Assembly: GCA_946894095.1 (NCBI GenBank)
Contig: OX335645.2
Location: forward strand, 21,289,001 to 21,353,000
DNA: 64,000 nt
From: Incurvaria masculella
Taxonomy: Eukaryota; Arthropoda; Insecta; Lepidoptera; Incurvariidae
Direction of reading: 5' to 3'
The notes beneath the pieces were generated by a model. It did not search any database. It saw only the letters and a list, made by a program, of their open reading frames with translations, and was not told where the DNA came from. Both the position numbers and the translations under genes were made by a program. Below are positions 63,040 to 64,000 of the stretch, one piece after another; the first letter of the stretch is position 1; every line of letters starts with the position of its first letter.

Positions 63040-63570
63040 CGTTACCGTTAACGCATGCGAAATGAACATTTTTCCAAATCGAACGCGCATCCACGAGACG
63101 AGGGGGTGGCGGCGGGGAGGGGGGGGGGAGCGGCGGCGCCGAGGCAAAACTCTATGAAAACGTCGAAAAAAATAACAGTAACATGCCGTATAATGACAGC
63201 CGGTCCACTTGAGAACAAAAGGGGAGAGTCGGGCCTCGTCGAGCGAAAATATACGAGCAGGAAAAAAATGACAAGACTGCGCACGTTCGCCGCACAATCC
63301 AACAAGTGCCGCCCGCCGCCACCCCCGGCCGATGCTAATAAATTTGCAATAGGTAGCATTCGAACAGTCGACAATCGGAGCGTTTTAGCGGCGGTCGCCC
63401 CCCCTGCTGCCTCGCCTGCCGCCGCCGCTGCATTCGAGCGAACCTCTCGGCGGCGAGTGGCGACACGATGAGTGGACTCGAATGTTGTCGCTACGACGCA
63501 CGCTGCGCCGATAGCCACCTCCGCTGCACCCCCCCGCACTGCCCCCTCAATTGTCGACACTGGTACCGTA
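63040..63570. other. Extended GC island
   Basis: GAGGGGGTGGCGGCGGGGAG, GGGGGGGGAGCGGCGGCGCC, and further on GTCGCCCCCCCTGCTGCCTC, GCCGCCGCCGCTGCATTCGA. Both strands are open for 130-170 codons, a composition effect. No protein motif. Interrupted by AT-rich words (ATGCTAATAAATTTGCAATA, 63331) reminiscent of homeodomain sites. Confidence 0.4.
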
Positions 63571-63663
63571 TGCAGCTACCAAATGTACATAATACGAGAG
63601 CGAATCTCTTAGTTCCCTTTCCCCATTGGTATGTATATCAGGATTTAAATCTATACTTTTTTT

Positions 63664-64000
63664 TTATTCAACCTGACATGGATGGCTAATACCTCACAAC
63701 TACCGTTATGATATTAGCCCAATACACCACATTCCCAAGGAATTAGGTGCCATACCAGGACCTTCCCGTATGAGCAGGCTACATAGACCTGGATGGAAAA
63801 CACGGACAATTTTTGATTGCCACTTTGACCATCTTTTCCTCTAATGCAACGGTACCAACCCGGGCGGGCTTAAACCCTACCACCTAGTAGGGGAAGGGGA
63901 CCTACAGTTTTACATTGATTCCGAACCATGGATCAGATCGCATTCGTGATGAAATGCACTTATCTAACTCAGAATGAGAAATAGACCGGGATAGATACGG
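63664..64000 (-). mobile_element. tRNA-derived SINE (HaSE1-like), runs off the window
   Basis: Tail complement CAACCTGACATGGATGGCTA and body to CCATGGATCAGATCGCATTC. Near 63975 AACTCAGAATGAGAAATAGA suggests the head was being entered. A G-to-A-type divergence (AATGCAACGGTACC for AATGCGATGGTACC) marks it as somewhat older than 52.4 kb. Confidence 0.8.

Noticed and set aside
63048..63560. Overlapping 170- and 138-codon ORFs on opposite strands
   Set aside because: Both follow from GC-rich, Ala/Gly-coding repeats; no domain, no promoter, and mirrored frames.

Overview
This window reads as nuclear DNA of a moth, most likely a noctuoid. It is AT-rich and almost free of recognisable host genes. 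It is densely seeded with SINEs, 5'-truncated non-LTR retrotransposons, Helitron-like elements, inverted-repeat elements (MITE or foldback type) and one nearly complete mariner. The strongest clue to the organism is a pair of SINE families that share one body and tail but have different heads, one tRNA-derived and one 5S rRNA-derived. From memory, that is the arrangement described for HaSE1 and HaSE3 of the bollworm Helicoverpa armigera.

Host gene content is thin. On the minus strand I see a series of short open segments bounded by canonical splice signals: 43656-43687, 25234-25322, 24173-24218 and 5402-5527, plus a weaker one at 10074-10124. Their reading phases are mutually compatible, so the window may lie mostly within long introns of one minus-strand gene. 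I do not recognise the peptide. No tRNA, rRNA, CRISPR or operon structure is present.

Layout. 1-9 kb: SINEs, a dispersed repeat with GGTTCCGTACC ends, a Helitron-like element, a ~600-bp palindromic element at 6.2-6.8 kb and a candidate exon at 5.4 kb. 9-20 kb: a complete non-autonomous Helitron-like element (10649-11392), an RTE-type ORF2 end (14.0-14.3 kb) and two other LINE 3' ends (16.3-16.8 and 18.8-19.4 kb). 20-33 kb: an ETS/YY1 promoter-like patch (20.95 kb), two candidate exons (24.2 and 25.3 kb), a restriction-like-endonuclease LINE fragment between two TAA arrays (28.3-28.8 kb) and a SINE broken by two later insertions (30.6-31.6 kb). 33-41 kb: dispersed repeats, a 139-bp tandem duplication and the mariner (38720-39981), whose transposase frame is broken once. 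41-64 kb: GC- and G-run-rich islands recurring every 1-3 kb between further SINEs, LINE remnants, inverted-repeat elements and a microexon candidate (43.66 kb).

Nothing here acts together as a pathway. The story is layered transposition into non-coding DNA that still carries unexplained GC-rich islands and, probably, a few exons of one gene. All calls are by eye; similarity statements rest on visible alignment within the window or on family motifs I know.
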